From Leishmania panamensis (taxonomy: Eukaryota; Euglenozoa; Kinetoplastea; Trypanosomatida; Trypanosomatidae), in contig NC_025882.1 in assembly GCF_000755165.1 (NCBI RefSeq), positions 2,351,504 to 2,415,503 on the forward strand: DNA of 64,000 bases, read 5' to 3'. Every line of letters begins with the position of its first letter. Within the stretch, counting starts at the first letter, position 1. The notes under the pieces were generated by a model. That model saw nothing but the letters and a program-made list of their open reading frames with translations. It ran no database searches and was not told the DNA's origin. Shown one piece after another: positions 61,771-64,000 of this stretch. Made by a program: the position numbers and the translations under genes.

Positions 61771-62561
61771 GGTCTCACGTTTCTACGAGGAGGTAGCATA
61801 AAAAGAGGACACTTGGGCTGCGTGTCAAGGAGAAGCACAACTACGGAACCGATGAAGACACAAGAGATAACGTGGAAAAGGAAAGACAAGGCAAGTGCAC
61901 AGTACCACGTGTAGCACAGGGGAGGGTGCTAATACTTTCTCACCAAAGCTTGTACAGTGCCAGGTACGTAGCTGCTGCTGTGTGTGTGTGTGTGGGAGGG
62001 GGGGGGGAGGGGGAGTGGTGGCAAGGGAGAAGCAGATACCAGACAGTACGTTAAAGAGATGGAAAAAGCAGAAGAGAACGAGTAGTGAGAGTACGGTGGT
62101 TTAGAGAGAAGAGGGGATGACGCTGGGGGTCCATGTTTCTTTCCGTCCCACATGTCAGTTTGTTCTTCTGGTCCTCTGCTATGTAAGGCAAGGCAGGGCG
62201 TTGGAGTCGGTGTCGAAGGTGGAAAGAAGGGGCGCAGGATGAGAACGAAAAGGGTGGCGTCGCCGCATCGGCTTTGTTCCTCACATGTCGCTCGTTCTAT
62301 TCTCTGGCCCGTGAGGAGCACAAATACACAGCACAGGTACAGACGTGATGATTCGCGTTCTCATGGCTAAGGTCACCTTTAGCAAGGAGTCCTGGGTATC
62401 ATAAAGGAGGAGAAGCAGTGCTGGGGGAATGGTGAATTGGATCGCGGCAGAGAATGTCGGCACCTGAGCCCCAGCCAAAAGCTGCTGCGCTTTTTCGTGC
62501 CGTCTCGTACGTGTACCCCGGCGTCGTGCTTTTTTCCTATCTGCCATTTGTTTTCACTTGC
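61771..62561. other. Spacer upstream of NSA2
   Basis: No gene is supported. A purine block at about 61862-61890 on the + strand is the likely splice tract for NSA2. GT units at 61979-61994 and a G run at 61999-62006 follow. The right part is the 3' UTR of the gene at 62562-63014. Confidence 0.5.
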
Positions 62562-63014
62562 TCACGATGAAGCAAAGAACAAGACTTCGGTGAGCTCATG
62601 CACCATTGCGTCCATCACGTGTTGCTCATGCTTGGGTAGGCGAGACATATTGAAGGTCGGGTACGCGGCGCAGGGGGGTGCCGTGCCGGCAGTCACCGAG
62701 GTTGAAGCCTTCACCTCTGGATAAGAGGAGCCTGAGGTGATGCTGAGCGCCTCCTGTAAACGCGGCGACAGTGGTGTGCGTGCTAGGTCATCGTAACGGG
62801 TGCGGTTGCGCTTCACAATGCGCAGACGATCCTCCACGCTGTGCAGTCCGCCGACTGGGCCACTAATGGGAAGGATAGGGGCGCTGGTGTTGGGTTGGAG
62901 CGGCACCATCCCAGCCACCGGGGCGGAGCTGGGTCGCTCATTGGAAGGAGAGGCAACATGGGATGGGCTTAGTCCTTCGGTGCTTGAGCGGCTTCGGCGC
63001 GATCGGAAGAGCAT
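62562..63014 (-). CDS. Hypothetical protein, 150 residues
   Basis: A 150-residue protein of unknown function. The first two thirds are Ser/Pro-rich and basic at the start (RSRRSRSSTEGLSPSH), so probably disordered. A charged helical block DRLRIVKRNRTRYDDLARTP sits at about 62-81, and the C-terminus forms a likely amphipathic helix (HEQHVMDAMVHELTEVLFFA). This order, with conserved-looking helices in a disordered protein, suggests a real gene. No motif or family was recognised. It starts at the ATG at 63014. Confidence 0.55.
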   Translation of the reverse strand: MLFRSRRSRSSTEGLSPSHVASPSNERPSSAPVAGMVPLQPNTSAPILPISGPVGGLHSVEDRLRIVKRNRTRYDDLARTPLSPRLQEALSITSGSSYPEVKASTSVTAGTAPPCAAYPTFNMSRLPKHEQHVMDAMVHELTEVLFFASS

Positions 63015-64000
63015 CTAATAACTGCAATCATAAACTGAACACCCAACATGTCTGAAGATGCCTGGATGGGTGTGCGGGCGCGTGTGAGAGAGTTGTGCAG
63101 TTGTCAACGCTGTGTTTTTCTACTGACACACACTGCTGCTGCTCCAGTACACATTCGATGAAGGCAGTCGAAGCAGTGGGTTGACTTATGGCTCCTAAGC
63201 GGCTCGCGGAGGAGTGATTGGATACCGCACAGCTTGAGCAAGTAGTGTGAACTGAGCTTTTTTTTTTGACTCCTCACTGCGCTTCAACCTATCAAGCACG
63301 CACCACGAAATCCTGTGTGCAGTCTCAACCATGTACGTATAGTGTAAGGTACAGGCGAACTTGCTAAAGCAAAGGAGAATTACAGAGGGTTTGGGCAAGA
63401 GGGAAGGCGAGGGTGGGGGTGCAGTGGGAAGACAGTCAGTCACAGCAGTAGATGCACGATAAGGACCCCGTGACAAATGACCAGTGGGGAGAGGGTTAGT
63501 GGAGGAGGACATGGCATTTTTGGCCTTTGGGTCTGTGCGAGAGAGAGAGAGGCTTGGAAGTTAGTACGCCTGTCAGCTCAAATGGGCTGATCTGTCTGCT
63601 ACTCGTTTAGCGAATGCGGTGTAAAGTGCGGTGCACCGTATCCACCTCTAGCGCCAAAGAAGTATGAAGGAAGATACACAAGCACGTGAGCCTCAGGCCC
63701 AACCACACACACACACACACACCTCCCCACACGCACGCACAGAGAGAAAGGGTACGGCATGCACAGCGAGCATACCGTGATAAGAGGAAGGCGGGACAGA
63801 AAGGTAAATCACCTCAACTTTAGTTGCACGTAAACCCATCGCGTGGCACGTCTGCCTGCCTCAGAGCCGCTCGCAAAAGTGGCGGTATTACGTCACTGAT
63901 ACTCTGTCTGTGAATATCCGCCACGTGTACCTCAATACTCGCGGTATTGAAGGAGACTTCCAATGTGATCACTGTCGTACTGGTTCGCATCAAACCGCTT
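63015..64000. other. Right end, mostly spacer
   Basis: Only one candidate small frame is seen (63195-63332). An AC repeat lies at 63704-63721. The rest shows mixed spacer sequence with no gene; the window ends here. Confidence 0.45.
63195..63332 (-). CDS. Possible small ORF, 45 residues
   Basis: A minus-strand frame of 45 residues begins MVETAHRISWCVLDRLKRSE, is charged and helical, and ends PITPPRAA. The frame continues upstream to 63512, but that part translates a pyrimidine-rich tract (TAPPPSPSLLPKP), which would suit a splice acceptor placed before this ATG. No family is recognised and short frames arise often by chance. Confidence 0.22.
   Translation of the reverse strand: MVETAHRISWCVLDRLKRSEESKKKAQFTLLAQAVRYPITPPRAA

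Noticed and set aside
1..64000. CRISPR arrays, bacterial operons, riboswitches
   Set aside because: No regular repeat-spacer array and no prokaryotic signals; the content is eukaryotic and trypanosomatid-like.

Overview
The window looks like chromosomal DNA of a trypanosomatid, most likely a Leishmania or a close relative. All convincing protein genes are intronless and lie on the minus strand, as expected of one long polycistronic unit read from right to left. They are separated by long spacers with CA/GT repeats, homopolymer runs and pyrimidine tracts on the transcribed strand, the usual signals for trans-splicing and polyadenylation. Remnants of ingi/L1Tc-type (DIRE) and tyrosine-recombinase (VIPER/TATE-type) retroelements support this. 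From memory, TOR1 and MTHFR lie close together near one end of chromosome 36 of L. major, so this may be the syntenic segment; that was not checked. The legible VIPER/TATE-type relics would fit the Viannia subgenus or a related genus, but this is inference.

Layout, left to right (genes read right to left): homocysteine S-methyltransferase (1.4-2.4 kb); a TOR-family PI3K-related kinase (3.4-11.2 kb); a gene-poor stretch of about 10 kb with a degenerate ingi/L1Tc-type element (14-15 kb) and a SIDER-like stretch (18.5-19.1 kb); a PEX11-like protein (21.0-21.9 kb); a giant HECT ubiquitin ligase of about 4,170 residues with SPRY and LamG-like domains (23.6-36.1 kb); three smaller unknown proteins, one with a signal peptide (37.0-39.4 kb); a decayed zone with a recombinase/RT relic (40.2-42.2 kb) and broken coding-like frames (43.4-44.5 kb); a PARN/CAF1 deadenylase (44.8-46.3 kb); tRNA-Cys followed by a second RT/RNase H relic (47.0-49.5 kb); tRNA-Leu, initiator tRNA-Met and tRNA-Pro (49.9-50.3 kb); TMA16 (50.6-51.4 kb); an FG-repeat/TBC/zinc-finger protein (52.1-53.9 kb); an EFHC1/Rib72-like axonemal protein (55.0-57.2 kb); MTHFR (58.6-59.5 kb); NSA2 (61.0-61.8 kb); and a small unknown protein (62.6-63.0 kb).

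Functional themes: MTHFR and homocysteine S-methyltransferase act at neighbouring steps of methyl-group and methionine metabolism and lie in the same unit. TOR is a growth regulator; NSA2 and TMA16 serve ribosome assembly. PARN serves mRNA decay, and the FG/TBC protein probably serves nuclear transport. The most notable observations are the FG-TBC-ArfGAP-like architecture, the tryptophan at the rapamycin-critical FRB position of TOR, and the retroelement relics clustered around tRNA genes.
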